Assembly (NCBI RefSeq): GCF_003581425.1
Contig: NZ_QXTG01000001.1
Coordinates: forward strand, 558,001 to 622,000
Direction of reading: 5' to 3'
From: Amnibacterium setariae
GTDB lineage: Bacteria; Actinomycetota; Actinomycetes; Actinomycetales; Microbacteriaceae
DNA: 64,000 nucleotides
Shown here piece after piece: positions 1-9,328 of this stretch. Numbering within the stretch: the stretch's first letter is position 1; every line of letters begins with the position of its first letter. Below the pieces are notes generated by a model. That model was not told the DNA's origin and did not search any database. It saw only the letters and a list, made by a program, of their open reading frames with translations. Both the position numbers and the translations under genes were made by a program.

Positions 1-510
<510 letters not shown>

Positions 511-525
511 GGCTTCTCCTCCGTA

Positions 526-566
526 CATCCGGGGAACCGTGCGCTCGGCGTCCGGTTCCCCGGATG
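526..566 (+). terminator. Hairpin after sucD, first of two
   Basis: A 14-bp perfect inverted repeat (526-539 with 553-566, 13-nt loop) lies 16 bases after the sucD stop. There is no U-tract, which is usual for hairpin terminators in very GC-rich actinobacteria. Confidence 0.6.
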
Positions 567-581
567 CGCGGAGAAACGGAA

Positions 582-609
582 CACCCCGGGGCGCCTGCGC
601 CCCGGGGTG
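582..609 (+). terminator. Hairpin after sucD, second of two
   Basis: A 13-bp perfect stem (582-594 with 597-609) made almost only of G and C, with a tiny loop. Together with the preceding hairpin it forms a tandem terminator-like pair before the DUF6350 gene. Confidence 0.6.
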
Positions 610-704
610 CTCCGCGTCCATAGCCTCGAGGGATCAGCAGCTCCGTCCTCGACGACGCACCCGACGTCGCCTCCGACCGGCCGACCCGGGCGCCCCGCCG
701 CCGG

Positions 705-1814
705 GTGGGCGCCGTCGTCGTGGGCGCCGTCGACGGGCTGCTCGGCGTCGCGCTGCCGTTCGCGGTGCTCGCCGCGCTCGGCGTGCTCGCGTGGGCCGGC
801 CTCGGCCGGGCCGAGGCGTGGACGCCCTCCGTCTCCGCCGCGGCGGACGCCTGGCTGATCGGCCACGGCGTCGACGTCCGCTTCACGGCCGGCGGCGCCG
901 CCTTCACCGTCAGCGCCGCCGCGCTGGGACCGGCCCTCGTCACCGCGCTCGCGGCCGTCCGCGGCGGCAGGCGGGCGGTCGCGACGGATGCCCCCGCGCT
1001 CGCCTGGGCCGCCCAGGTCATCGTCACGGCCGTGCTCGCCGCGGTCCTCGTCGGCGTCGGCACCTCCGCGGCGGCCGCGCCCTCCGCCTGGCAGGGCGTG
1101 CTGGTCCCCGTCGCGCTCGTCGCCGTCGCGGGACTGGTCGGCGCGCGCTCCGCCCGGCCCGGCGCCGCGCTGCCGGACGGCGTCCGCACCGGGCTCGGCG
1201 CCCTCCTCCTCGTGCTCGCCGCGGCGGCCGTCGCGCTCGCCGTGCTGCTGCTCGGGCGCTTCGCCGACGTCGTCGCGCTGCAGGAGTCGCTCGACGCCGG
1301 GCCCGTCGGCGGGTTCGTGCTGACGTGCGCCCAGCTGCTCGCCGTCCCGGCGCTCGTCGTCTGGGCCGCCGCGTGGCTCGTCGGTCCGGGGGTCGCGCTC
1401 GGTGTCGGCTCGGCGACGAGCCCGTTCGTCGGCCAGGCCGGTCCGCTGCCGGCGCTGCCGGTGCTCGGCGCCGTCCCCGTCGACCCGCCCGCGTGGGCGG
1501 CCGCGGTCCTCCTCGTACCCGTCCTCGCCGGCTTCGCCGCCGCGGTCCTCGCGCGTCGGAGCGGCGCGACCACGCGCGCGCTCCCGCTCGGCCTGCTCGC
1601 CGGCGCCGTCGCCGGCGTCGCGCTCGGCCTGCTGTCCGCCGCGACCGCCGGTGCGGTCGGCCCCGGCCGGCTCGCGGCCGTCGGGCCCGACGCGCTGCTC
1701 GTCGCCGCCGCGACCGCGGTCCTCGTCGGCCTGCCCGCCGTGCTCGGCGCGGCCGTCGTCGCCCCCGCGCGCTCCGCCCTCCCCGGTTCGAGCGAGGACG
1801 ACGGCCCCCAGTAG
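705..1814 (+). CDS. DUF6350-like multi-pass membrane protein
   Basis: About 369 residues, nearly all hydrophobic Ala/Val/Leu segments separated by short Arg-rich loops; I count roughly ten membrane spans. Actinobacteria commonly have a DUF6350 protein between sucCD and purN-purH, so the identification rests on gene order and topology more than on motifs. The function is unknown. The only usable start in frame is GTG 705; the frame is open back to the stop at 621, and the stretch 633-704 would encode a plausible Arg-rich tail but has no ATG, GTG or TTG. A real start at a rarer codon, or GTG 705 inside the first membrane span, are both possible. The stop at 1812-1814 is also the start of the purN -10 box. 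Confidence 0.75.
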   Translation: MGAVVVGAVDGLLGVALPFAVLAALGVLAWAGLGRAEAWTPSVSAAADAWLIGHGVDVRFTAGGAAFTVSAAALGPALVTALAAVRGGRRAVATDAPALAWAAQVIVTAVLAAVLVGVGTSAAAAPSAWQGVLVPVALVAVAGLVGARSARPGAALPDGVRTGLGALLLVLAAAAVALAVLLLGRFADVVALQESLDAGPVGGFVLTCAQLLAVPALVVWAAAWLVGPGVALGVGSATSPFVGQAGPLPALPVLGAVPVDPPAWAAAVLLVPVLAGFAAAVLARRSGATTRALPLGLLAGAVAGVALGLLSAATAGAVGPGRLAAVGPDALLVAAATAVLVGLPAVLGAAVVAPARSALPGSSEDDGPQ

Positions 1815-1817
1815 GCT
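1812..1817 (+). promoter_or_regulatory. -10 box of leaderless purN
   Basis: TAGGCT lies exactly 7 nt before GTG 1825, the spacing expected when transcription starts at the start codon itself. No Shine-Dalgarno is visible. I see no clear -35. Confidence 0.45.
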
Positions 1818-1824
1818 CGCCGTC

Positions 1825-2412
1825 GTGCTGCGGCTCGTCGTGCTCATCTCCGGCGGCGGCAGCAACCTCCGCGCCCTCCTCGAGCGCTGCGACGACGCCG
1901 ACTTCCCCGCGCACGTCGTGGCCGTGGGCGCCGACCGCGACGCCGGCGGCCTCGTGCACGCCGACGAGTTCGGGGTGCCCTCGTTCCTCGTGCCGTTCCC
2001 GCAGTACGAGACGCGCGAGGCGTGGGGCGAGGCCCTCGTCGAGGCCGTTCGGGTGTGGGCGCCGGACGTCGTGATCCTCTCCGGCCTGATGCGCCTGCTG
2101 CCGCCCGCCGCCGTCGACGCGCTGCGCCCCGGGCTGATCAACACCCACCCCGCCTACCTGCCGGAGTTCCCGGGCGCCCACGCCGTGCGGGACGCCCTCG
2201 AGGCCGGCGCGACCGAGACCGGCGCGAGCGTCATCGTCGTCGACCACGGCACGGACAGCGGCCCGATCCTCGCCCGCGAGCGGGTCCCGGTGCTGCCGGA
2301 CGACTCCGAGGCGACCCTGCACGACCGCATCAAGCCCGTCGAACGGCGCCTGCTCGCCGACGTGATCCAGGGGATCGCGGAGGGGCGCATCGAACTGGAG
2401 GCCGCAGCATGA
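1825..2412 (+). CDS. purN: Phosphoribosylglycinamide formyltransferase
   Basis: Transfers a formyl group from 10-formyl-THF to GAR, the third step of purine synthesis. The product has 195 residues, normal for PurN. Visible are the phosphate-binding GGGSNL (residues 10-15), the catalytic NTH at 106-108 and DHGTD ending at Asp144, which fall at the same numbers as N106, H108 and D144 of the E. coli enzyme; [14 protein letters not shown] is the usual loop. The GTG 1825 start is chosen because upstream sequence belongs to the DUF6350 gene and because the family begins with this beta strand. The stop overlaps the purH start (ATGA), so the two are translationally coupled. Confidence 0.97.
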   Translation: MLRLVVLISGGGSNLRALLERCDDADFPAHVVAVGADRDAGGLVHADEFGVPSFLVPFPQYETREAWGEALVEAVRVWAPDVVILSGLMRLLPPAAVDALRPGLINTHPAYLPEFPGAHAVRDALEAGATETGASVIVVDHGTDSGPILARERVPVLPDDSEATLHDRIKPVERRLLADVIQGIAEGRIELEAAA

Positions 2413-3986
2413 CCACCGCCCGCACCGTCGCCCCGGGCGACGCCGACGTCGTCCCCGTCCGCCGCGCGCTGCTCTCCGTGAGCGACAAGACCGGGCTGGT
2501 GGAGCTCGGTGCGGCCCTCGTCGGCGCGGGCGTCGAGCTCGTGTCGACCGGGTCGACGGCGTCGACGCTGCGCGACGCCGGCCTCGCCGTGACCGAGGTG
2601 TCCGAGGTCACGGGGTTCCCGGAGTCGCTCGACGGGCGCGTGAAGACGCTGCACCCCGCGGTGCACGGCGGCCTCCTCGCCGACCTGCGGCTCGAGCAGC
2701 ACGCCGCCGAGCTGACCGCGCTCGGCATCCGGCCCTTCGAGCTGCTCGTCTCGAGCCTGTACCCGTTCGAGCAGACCGTCGCCTCCGGCGCGGACGACGC
2801 CGCGATCGTCGAGCAGATCGACATCGGCGGGCCGGCGATGGTCCGCGCGGCGGCGAAGAACTTCGCGAACGTCGCGGTCGTGACCGGCACCGACGCCTAC
2901 CCGGTCGTGCTCGAGGGGATCGCCGCGGGTGGCACCTCCCTGGAGCTGCGGCGCCGCCTCGCGGCCGCCGCCTTCGAGCGCATCGCGGCCTACGATCGGG
3001 CCATCGCCGACTGGTTCGCGGACGGTGCCGACGCCTCCGTGCGCTCCGGGAGCTACCGCTTCGTCGAGTCGCCGCTCCGCTACGGCGAGAACGCGCACCA
3101 GACCGCGGCGCTGTGGCGCGACCCCGCCGGCCGCGGGCTCGCGCAGGCGGCGCAGCTGCACGGCAAGGAGCTCAGCTACAACAACATGGTCGACGCGGAC
3201 GCGGCCGTCCGCGCGGTCCTCGACTTCGACGAGCCCGCCGTCGCGGTGATGAAGCACGCGAACCCGTGCGGCATCGCGGTCGCGCCCGCGCACGCCGTCG
3301 ACCCGATCGCCGCCGCTCACCGGCTAGCGAACGACTGCGACCCGGTGTCGGCCTTCGGCGGCGTGATCGCCGCGAACCGCACGATCACGCTCGACATGGC
3401 GGAGACCGTCGCCGGGATCTTCACGGAGGTCGTCGTCGCGCCGGGCTACGAGCCCGCTGCGCTGACGGTGCTCCAGCAGAAGAAGAACATCCGCATCCTC
3501 CAGCTGCCCGAGGGCTTCGCGCTGCCGGAGCGCGAGTTCAAGCAGGTGTCCGGCGGCGTGCTCGTGCAGGACCCCGACCGCTACGGCGTCGTCGACCCCC
3601 GCTCCTGGACCCTCGCGGCCGGGCCCGCGGCCGACGACGCGACCCTGGCCGACCTCGCCTTCGCCTGGCGCGCGGTGCGGTCGGTGAAGTCGAACGCGAT
3701 CCTGCTCGCCTCCGGCGGCGCCTCGGTCGGCATCGGCATGGGCCAGGTCAACCGCGTCGACTCCTGCCACCTCGCCGTCAAGCGGGCGGGGGAGCGCGCG
3801 GCCGGCTCCGTCGCGGCCTCCGACGCCTTCTTCCCCTTCGCCGACGGCGCGGAGGTGCTGCTGGAGGCCGGCGTCCGCGCGATCGTGCAGCCCGGCGGGT
3901 CCATGCGCGACGCCGAGGTGATCGCCGCGGCGGAGGCCGCCGGTGTCTCGATGTACTTCACGGGCGAGCGCCACTTCTTCCACTGA
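2409..3986 (+). CDS. purH: Bifunctional AICAR transformylase / IMP cyclohydrolase
   Basis: Catalyses the last two steps of IMP synthesis: formylation of AICAR (ZMP) with 10-formyl-THF, then ring closure. The product has 525 residues, the normal length. The N-terminal cyclohydrolase domain (about 15-150) shows [15 protein letters not shown] and [13 protein letters not shown]; the C-terminal transformylase domain carries VMKHANPCG with the catalytic Lys282-His283 pair. ATG 2409 overlaps the purN stop by 4 nt. AICAR/ZMP, its substrate, is also the signal read by the two ZTP riboswitches found later at glyA and folD, so the cell links purH flux to one-carbon supply. Confidence 0.98.
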   Translation: MTTARTVAPGDADVVPVRRALLSVSDKTGLVELGAALVGAGVELVSTGSTASTLRDAGLAVTEVSEVTGFPESLDGRVKTLHPAVHGGLLADLRLEQHAAELTALGIRPFELLVSSLYPFEQTVASGADDAAIVEQIDIGGPAMVRAAAKNFANVAVVTGTDAYPVVLEGIAAGGTSLELRRRLAAAAFERIAAYDRAIADWFADGADASVRSGSYRFVESPLRYGENAHQTAALWRDPAGRGLAQAAQLHGKELSYNNMVDADAAVRAVLDFDEPAVAVMKHANPCGIAVAPAHAVDPIAAAHRLANDCDPVSAFGGVIAANRTITLDMAETVAGIFTEVVVAPGYEPAALTVLQQKKNIRILQLPEGFALPEREFKQVSGGVLVQDPDRYGVVDPRSWTLAAGPAADDATLADLAFAWRAVRSVKSNAILLASGGASVGIGMGQVNRVDSCHLAVKRAGERAAGSVAASDAFFPFADGAEVLLEAGVRAIVQPGGSMRDAEVIAAAEAAGVSMYFTGERHFFH

Positions 3987-4046
3987 GCCCACGGGAGCCG
4001 TCCCGCGGGTGCCGGCGTACTCGACCGGTCAGGGCCGCCGTACCCG

Positions 4047-4076
4047 GGAGATCGTCGCTCCGCGATGTCGATCTCC
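4047..4076 (+). terminator. Terminator-like hairpin after purH
   Basis: An 8-bp perfect inverted repeat (4047-4054 with 4069-4076) with a smaller palindrome in its 14-nt loop lies about 60 bases past the purH stop. Confidence 0.4.
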
Positions 4077-4118
4077 GGTGCCGCCGTTCGACGTCCTTCC
4101 GACGAGAGGATCACGGAC

Positions 4119-4682
4119 ATGCGAGAGCTCATCATCACCGCGTTCGTGTCGGTCGACGGCGTCATGGAGGCGCCGGGCGGCGAGCCCGGGTACCGCAACA
4201 GCGGATGGACGTTCCAGGGGATCGAGTTCGACCCCGCCGCCTACGAGCTGAAGGGCCGCGAGCAGGAGGAGGCCGGGGCCCTGCTCGTCGGCCGCGTCAG
4301 CTACGAGGCGTTCGCGCCCGTCTGGGGCGGCATGCCGGAGTTCGCCCGCTACAACGCCCTGCCCCGCTACGTCGTGTCGCGCACGCTGCAGGCCGACGAC
4401 GAGCGGTGGCCGGCCACGATCGTGCGCACCCTCGACGAGGTCGCGGCGCTCAAGGAGGAGGACGGCGGCCCGCTGCTCGTGCACGGCAGCGCCCGGCTCG
4501 GCGCCTCGCTCACCGACGCGGGACTCGTCGACCGCTACCACCTGCTCGTCTTCCCCGTGCTGCTCGGCGCCGGGAAGCGCCTGTTCAGCGGGACGTCGCA
4601 CGACATGACGCACCTGCGGCTCGAGGAGCACGAGGCCTACGGCAACGGCGTGCAGAAGCAGGTCCTCCGCGTCGTGCGCTGA
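4119..4682 (+). CDS. Dihydrofolate reductase family protein (RibD C-terminal type)
   Basis: A 187-residue protein of the broad DHFR/RibD-C fold. The N-terminus reads RELIITAFVSVDGVMEAPGG, the usual start of this group, followed by EAGALLVGRVSYEAF and a C-terminal strand pattern (LLVHGSARLG, YHLLVFPVLLGAGKRLF) that binds NADPH in relatives. These small stand-alone proteins are not the housekeeping DHFR and their substrates are mostly unknown. ATG 4119 has GAGAGG about 9 nt upstream. The gene follows purH after 130 bases with a hairpin between, so it is probably a separate unit, perhaps shared with the next gene. Confidence 0.88.
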   Translation: MRELIITAFVSVDGVMEAPGGEPGYRNSGWTFQGIEFDPAAYELKGREQEEAGALLVGRVSYEAFAPVWGGMPEFARYNALPRYVVSRTLQADDERWPATIVRTLDEVAALKEEDGGPLLVHGSARLGASLTDAGLVDRYHLLVFPVLLGAGKRLFSGTSHDMTHLRLEEHEAYGNGVQKQVLRVVR

Positions 4683-4718
4683 CGCCGGGCGCCGCGTGCC
4701 GATCCGTCGGCTCGCCGG

Positions 4719-5222
4719 GTGCTGGTGGTGCTGCGGGGCGGCGCGGGGTCGGGCGAGTCGACCGCCGCAGCGGCGCTGCAGCGCGAGCTCGGCCGGCCCG
4801 CCGCGGTACTCGGGCAGGACCACTTCCGCCGCGTCGTGTTCAACGAGCGGACGGGGGAGTCGCACCCCGACGGCATGGAGCACGCCGCGCTGCTCGAGCT
4901 CGCGGCGGAGCACCTGCTCGCGGCGGGGCGGCACGTCGTGATCGAGGGGATCCTCGCCGCGTCCCGGTACGCGGCGATGCTCGAGCGGCTGGCGGGCGCG
5001 GCCGACGACGCGCGCTTCCTCGCCGACGACCTGACGCTGGAGGAGACGGTGCGGCGTCACGCGACGCGGCCGCAGCCCGCGCACTTCGGGGCGGACGAGC
5101 TGCGGGAGTGGTACCGCGGCTGGGACCCGCTCCCGTTCGTGGCCGAGCAGCGCATCGGTCCGGAGGCGTCCGTGCAGGACGTGGTCGACCGGGTCCTCGG
5201 CGGCCGACCGTCGACCGGCTGA
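4719..5222 (+). CDS. P-loop kinase-like protein with altered Walker A
   Basis: A 167-residue protein shaped like small-molecule or nucleotide kinases of the P-loop superfamily: a first strand and phosphate loop (LRGGAGSGEST, residues 5-15), a second strand with LGQDHFRR where relatives have an acidic substrate site, GRHVVIEGIL as a Walker B-like strand, and a late Arg-rich lid. The invariant Walker A lysine is replaced by Glu13 (GES instead of GKS), a change one base (AAG to GAG) would produce. Either the protein has lost ATP hydrolysis or the site has a different role. GTG 4719 is the only start between the in-frame stop of the preceding gene and the P-loop. Confidence 0.7.
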   Translation: MLVVLRGGAGSGESTAAAALQRELGRPAAVLGQDHFRRVVFNERTGESHPDGMEHAALLELAAEHLLAAGRHVVIEGILAASRYAAMLERLAGAADDARFLADDLTLEETVRRHATRPQPAHFGADELREWYRGWDPLPFVAEQRIGPEASVQDVVDRVLGGRPSTG

Positions 5223-5255
5223 GATCTCGGGGCCCGCTGCGATCGCACCTCGATC
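5222..5255 (+). repeat. Degenerate copy of dispersed module A
   Basis: This stretch resembles, with several mismatches, the 33-bp module found at 36928-36959, 58823-58855 and 21793-21825 (core CGCTGCGCTCGCACCTCGA). It overlaps the stop region of the P-loop gene. Confidence 0.4.
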
Positions 5256-5301
5256 TGCGGGACGCGCACCGCGAGTGCGCATCTCGCGGGCGCACAGACC
5301 G

Positions 5302-5330
5302 TTGTGCGGATGCTTGTGATTCCATATGCT
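5302..5330 (+). promoter_or_regulatory. Promoter of the ABC exporter leader
   Basis: TTGTGC (5302-5307), 17 bases, then TATGCT (5325-5330). This gives a predicted start near 5337 and a leader of about 285 nt before the first ABC gene, long enough for the leader peptide and hairpins described next. Confidence 0.5.
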
Positions 5331-5431
5331 GGAGGGCTGCCGCGGCTCGTCCACACCTCCATCTGGCGGGGAGAGCGCGGAGGCCGGCCGGGCGCCGTCG
5401 TGCGCCGGTCGACGAAGGGCAGGAGGCCGAC

Positions 5432-5491
5432 ATGTCCGCGATCACCGTCGAGCTCGTCGCCGTCATCCCCGCGCTCCGCGCTCGGGCCTGA
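5432..5491 (+). CDS. Putative 19-residue leader peptide
   Basis: A short frame, ATG 5432 to TGA 5489-5491, preceded at ideal spacing (5 nt) by a perfect AGGAGG at 5421-5426, one of the best ribosome binding sites in the window. The peptide begins [11 protein letters not shown] and ends ALRARA. It has no domain. Its place, inside a long leader before a heterodimeric ABC exporter and before two hairpins, is that of a regulatory upstream ORF whose translation controls the exporter. This role is inferred; the peptide has not been matched to a known leader. Confidence 0.5.
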   Translation: MSAITVELVAVIPALRARA

Positions 5492-5522
5492 CTCCCGCCC
5501 CTCCTCCGCACCACATCCCCGG

Positions 5523-5567
5523 CCGCGCCCCCGCGCGGTTGAACCCGTCCAGCGCCGACGACGGCGC
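5523..5567 (+). promoter_or_regulatory. Tandem hairpins between leader peptide and ABC exporter
   Basis: Two perfect 6-bp GC stems: 5523-5528 with 5533-5538 (loop CCCC), and 5552-5557 with 5562-5567 (loop ACGA). They begin about 30 nt after the leader peptide stop and could act as a ribosome-responsive attenuator. The first ABC gene starts at 5623. Confidence 0.4.
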
Positions 5568-5622
5568 CTCCGACGTCTCCGCACCCCGCTGCGCCCTGCG
5601 CTCGGCTGCGGGAAGGAACACC

Positions 5623-7407
5623 ATGACCGAACCCGTCCGGCAACCGTCGACGCTGCAGGCCCTGCGCCGCCTGGACCCCTTCGTGCGCCCGGTGCGCCGC
5701 AGCATCATCATCGCCATGGCGATGGCGCTCGCCGCCTCGCTCGTCTCCCTCGCCGTGCCCCAGGTGCTGCAGCGCATCGTCGACGGCCCGCTCGCGTCGA
5801 AGGACCCGGCGCAGATCCCTCCCGCCGTGGCGCTCATCGCCGTGCTCGGGGTGCTCGAGGCCGCGCTGTACTTCGCGCGACGCCTCTACATCGTCGGGCC
5901 GGCGACCGGCGTCGAGGCGAACCTCCGCCGCGCCCTGTTCGCGAAGCTGCAGGACCTGCCCGTCGCCTTCCACGACCGCTGGCCCAGCGGGCAGCTGCTG
6001 TCGCGCTCGATGAGCGACCTCAGCCTGATCCGGCGCTTCATCGCGTTCGGGTTCATCTACCTCGTCGTGAACGTCATCACGATCGCGGTCGGCGTGGTGG
6101 TGCTCGCGTTCCTGAACCCGCTGCTCGCCGTGGTGTTCACCCTGTGCTCGGTGCCGCTCTGGATCAACGGCTTCCGGTTCGAGCGCCGCTACCACGTGGT
6201 GGCGCGCCGGAGCCAGGACCAGCAGGGCGACCTCGCGACCCTCGTGGAGGAGTCGGTGCACGGCATCCGCGTGCTCAAGGCGTTCGGCCGCGGTCGCACG
6301 AAGCTGCAGGGCTTCCTGCAGCGCGCGGAGGAGCTGCGGGGCACCGAGATCGAGAAGGCGAAGGCGGTCGCGCAGATCTGGCTGTGGCTGCTGCTCGTCC
6401 CCGACGTCGCGTTCGCGCTGTGCCTGCTCGTCGGCGTCTGGCAGGCGAGCCTCGGCAACCTCAGCGTCGGCGGCCTCGTCGCGTTCTTCGCCACCGCGAC
6501 CGTCCTGCGGTTCCCGCTCGAGTCGATCGGCTTCCTGCTGTCGATGATGTACGACACCCGGACGGCGACGGACCGCCTGTTCGAGGTGTTCGACGAGGAG
6601 AACACGATCCGGGACCCGGAGCACCCGAAGCACATCGCCGAGGCGCGCGGCCGGCTCGAGTTCCAGGACGTCCACTTCCACTACCCGGACGCGCCCGAGG
6701 GCGCCCCGGACCTGCTGGACGGCATGGACCTCGCGATCGAGCCCGGGGAGACCATGGCCCTCGTCGGGCTCACCGGGTCGGGGAAGACGACCGCGGTGGA
6801 GGTCGCCGGGCGCCTGTACGACGTCACGAGCGGTCGGATCCTGCTCGACGGCGTCGACATCCGCGACCTGACCCGCGTCGAGCTGCGCACGCACATCGCC
6901 ATGGCCTTCGAGGAGGCGACCCTCTTCTCCGCGTCGGTCCGCGACAACGTGCTCCTCGGGCGACCCGACGCCGGCGACGACGTGCTGCAGGAGGCCCTCG
7001 ACATCGCGCAGGCCGCGTTCGTGCACGACCTCCCCGAGGGTCTCGACACCGTCATCGGCGAAGAGGGGCTCAGCCTGTCCGGCGGCCAGCGGCAGCGCCT
7101 GGCGCTCGCCCGCGCGGTCGCGGCGAACCCGGCCGTGCTCGTGCTCGACGACCCGCTGTCGGCGCTGGACGTCGACACCGAGGCGCTCGTGGAGGCGGCG
7201 CTGCGCCAGGTGCTCACCCGCACCACGGCGCTGATCGTCGCCCACCGGCCCTCCACCGTGCAGCTCGCCGACCGCGTCGCGCTGCTCGAGGGCGGCCGCA
7301 TCATCGCGGTCGGCACCCACACCGAGCTGCTCGCCACCAGCGAGCGGTACCGCTTCGTCATCTCGAGCCTCGAGGACGAGCAGACCTACGAGGAGGTGGA
7401 CGCATGA
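5623..7407 (+). CDS. Heterodimeric ABC exporter, subunit with degenerate ATP site
   Basis: A 594-residue half-transporter: six membrane spans (about 25-310) followed by an ATPase domain. The Walker A is GLTGSGKT (382-389), the signature is canonical LSGGQRQ, and Walker B is LVLDD, with Asp510 in place of the catalytic Glu; the switch His is present (IVAHRPST). This pattern is the one seen in the non-catalytic partner of heterodimeric exporters such as BmrC or TM287. ATG 5623 has GGAAGG 7 nt upstream. The next gene overlaps by 4 nt and supplies the complementary subunit. The likely role is drug or lipid export; the substrate cannot be told from sequence. Confidence 0.93.
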   Translation: MTEPVRQPSTLQALRRLDPFVRPVRRSIIIAMAMALAASLVSLAVPQVLQRIVDGPLASKDPAQIPPAVALIAVLGVLEAALYFARRLYIVGPATGVEANLRRALFAKLQDLPVAFHDRWPSGQLLSRSMSDLSLIRRFIAFGFIYLVVNVITIAVGVVVLAFLNPLLAVVFTLCSVPLWINGFRFERRYHVVARRSQDQQGDLATLVEESVHGIRVLKAFGRGRTKLQGFLQRAEELRGTEIEKAKAVAQIWLWLLLVPDVAFALCLLVGVWQASLGNLSVGGLVAFFATATVLRFPLESIGFLLSMMYDTRTATDRLFEVFDEENTIRDPEHPKHIAEARGRLEFQDVHFHYPDAPEGAPDLLDGMDLAIEPGETMALVGLTGSGKTTAVEVAGRLYDVTSGRILLDGVDIRDLTRVELRTHIAMAFEEATLFSASVRDNVLLGRPDAGDDVLQEALDIAQAAFVHDLPEGLDTVIGEEGLSLSGGQRQRLALARAVAANPAVLVLDDPLSALDVDTEALVEAALRQVLTRTTALIVAHRPSTVQLADRVALLEGGRIIAVGTHTELLATSERYRFVISSLEDEQTYEEVDA

Positions 7408-9215
7408 GCTCGATCACCGGTGTCGCGGGCGAGGAGCGCCGCGACTTCGACAAGGCGGAGCGCCGCGTGCTGCGCCGTCGCTCCCTCTCCCTGCTCGGCA
7501 GCCTGCTCGCGCCGCTGAAGCGGAGCATCCTGCTCACGGCGCTGGTCGTCGTGGTCAGCACGGCCCTGCAGGTCATCGGGCCGGCGATCATCGCCTACGG
7601 CATCGACACCGGGCTGCCGGAGCTCCTCCGCGGGCGGGCGGTGCCGCTCGCCGGCTCCGTCGTCGTCTACCTGGTGGCCGGCGTGCTCTCCGGGGTGCTC
7701 ATCGCGGCGTACACCGTGCAGACCGCGCGGATCAGCCAGGCGATGCTCATCGACCTGCGCGAGCGGGTCTTCGTGCAGACGCAGCGGCTCAGCCTCGAGT
7801 TCCACGAGCAGTACACGTCCGGCCGCATCATCTCCCGCCAGACGAGCGACCTCGACTCGATCCGGGAGCTGCTCGACGGCGGCATCAACGAGCTCGTGCA
7901 GAGCGTGCTCTACATGCTCTTCACCGCGGTCGCGCTCGTGCTGCTGGACGGCTGGAGCGGGCTCGTCCTGTTCTGCTCGTTCGTGCCGCTCTGGTTCCTC
8001 ATCCGCTGGTTCCAGCGGCGCAGCGAAGCGACGTTCCGGGAGTCGCGGGTGTTCTCGGCGAAGCTCATCGTCTTCTTCGTGGAGACGATGACGGGCATCC
8101 GCGCCGTGCAGGCGTTCCGCAAGGAGCCGCGGAACGCGCGCGACTACGGCGAGCTGACCGAGGACTACCGCTCGATCAACGCCCGCGCCATCCGCCTGTT
8201 CGCCGTGCTGGAGCCCGGGCTGACGCTGATCGGCAACCTCACGACCGCGGCCGTGCTGCTGTTCGGCGCCTACCGCGTCCTGAACGGGGACCTCGCGATC
8301 GGCGTGCTGCTCGCGGCAGTGCTCTACACGCGGCGGTTCTTCGACCCGATGGAGGACATCGCGACCTTCTACAACGCGTACCAGTCGGCCGAGGCGGCGC
8401 TCGAGAAGATCTCCGGCGTGCTCGAGGAGAGCCCGACCGTACCCGAGCCGGTGCAGCCGAAGCCGCTCGGCACCGGGGTCACCGGCCGCGTGCGGTTCGA
8501 GGGGGTCCGCTTCGCCTACCGCGCCGACCGCGAGATCCTGCCGCACTTCGACCTCGACGTGCCGGCCGGGCAGACGATCGCGCTCGTCGGCTCCACCGGG
8601 GCCGGGAAGTCGACGCTGGCGAAGCTCATCGCGCGCTTCTACGACCCCTCCGACGGGCGCATCACGCTCGACGACGTCGACCTGCGCGACCTGACGAACC
8701 AGGACCTGCACCGCGCCGTCGTCATGGTGACGCAGGAGGCGTACCTGTTCTCCGGGTCCGTGGCCGACAACATCGAGCTCGGGCGCCCCGGTGCGACCCG
8801 GGAGGAGATCGAGGCGGCCGCGCGGGCGGTCGGTGCCGACGCCTTCATCCGGTCGCTGCCGGACGGCTACGACACGGACGTGAACAAGCGCGGCGGCCGC
8901 GTCTCCGCGGGGCAGCGGCAGCTGATCTCGTTCGCGCGCGCGTTCCTGGCCGACCCCGAGGTGCTGATCCTCGACGAGGCGACCGCGTCGCTCGACATCC
9001 CGAGCGAGCGGCTCGTGCAGGAGGCGCTGCAGACCCTGCTCGCCGACCGGACGGCCCTGATCATCGCGCACCGCCTCTCGACGGTCGCGATCGCGGATCG
9101 CGTGCTCGTGATGGAGCACGGCCGGATCGTGGAGGACGGGACGCCCGCGGACCTCATCGCGGGGACCGGGCGCTTCGCCGCCCTCCACGCGGCCTGGCGC
9201 GACTCCCTGGTCTGA
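7404..9215 (+). CDS. Heterodimeric ABC exporter, catalytic subunit
   Basis: A 603-residue half-transporter with six spans (about 45-330) and an ATPase domain. Walker A is GSTGAGKS (396-403) and Walker B is VLILDE with the catalytic Glu525, but the signature is VSAGQRQ rather than LSGGQ. Combined with its partner this gives exactly one competent site (this Walker A/B with the partner LSGGQ) and one degenerate site, the expected design of heterodimeric exporters. The start overlaps the stop of the first subunit (ATGA). The N-terminal 25 residues are charged and lie before the first span. Confidence 0.93.
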   Translation: MSSITGVAGEERRDFDKAERRVLRRRSLSLLGSLLAPLKRSILLTALVVVVSTALQVIGPAIIAYGIDTGLPELLRGRAVPLAGSVVVYLVAGVLSGVLIAAYTVQTARISQAMLIDLRERVFVQTQRLSLEFHEQYTSGRIISRQTSDLDSIRELLDGGINELVQSVLYMLFTAVALVLLDGWSGLVLFCSFVPLWFLIRWFQRRSEATFRESRVFSAKLIVFFVETMTGIRAVQAFRKEPRNARDYGELTEDYRSINARAIRLFAVLEPGLTLIGNLTTAAVLLFGAYRVLNGDLAIGVLLAAVLYTRRFFDPMEDIATFYNAYQSAEAALEKISGVLEESPTVPEPVQPKPLGTGVTGRVRFEGVRFAYRADREILPHFDLDVPAGQTIALVGSTGAGKSTLAKLIARFYDPSDGRITLDDVDLRDLTNQDLHRAVVMVTQEAYLFSGSVADNIELGRPGATREEIEAAARAVGADAFIRSLPDGYDTDVNKRGGRVSAGQRQLISFARAFLADPEVLILDEATASLDIPSERLVQEALQTLLADRTALIIAHRLSTVAIADRVLVMEHGRIVEDGTPADLIAGTGRFAALHAAWRDSLV

Positions 9216-9216
9216 G

Positions 9217-9320
9217 CTCGCGGATCCGCAGTTCTTCCTCGACACGCCGGGCTCGGGTGCCCCGGGTCCGGCGTGTCGGGCGGGAACTGCGGATCCGCGG
9301 AGGAACTGCGGATCCGCGAG
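9217..9320 (+). repeat. Nested inverted repeat with two alternative partners
   Basis: An 18-bp arm at 9217-9234 (core GCGGATCCGCAG) is perfectly complementary to 9303-9320, and 16 bp of it also pair with 9284-9299. Inside lies a second 10-bp inverted repeat, 9241-9250 with 9268-9277. The two outer pairings exclude each other. It sits between convergent genes, so a bidirectional terminator is the simplest reading. Confidence 0.75.
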
Positions 9321-9328
9321 TCCTCCCG

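Noticed and set aside
5326-5622. Starting the first ABC subunit at ATG 5326.
   Set aside because: This ATG is inside the proposed -10 box; the added 99 residues have no resemblance to transporter sequence, and ATG 5623 has GGAAGG.
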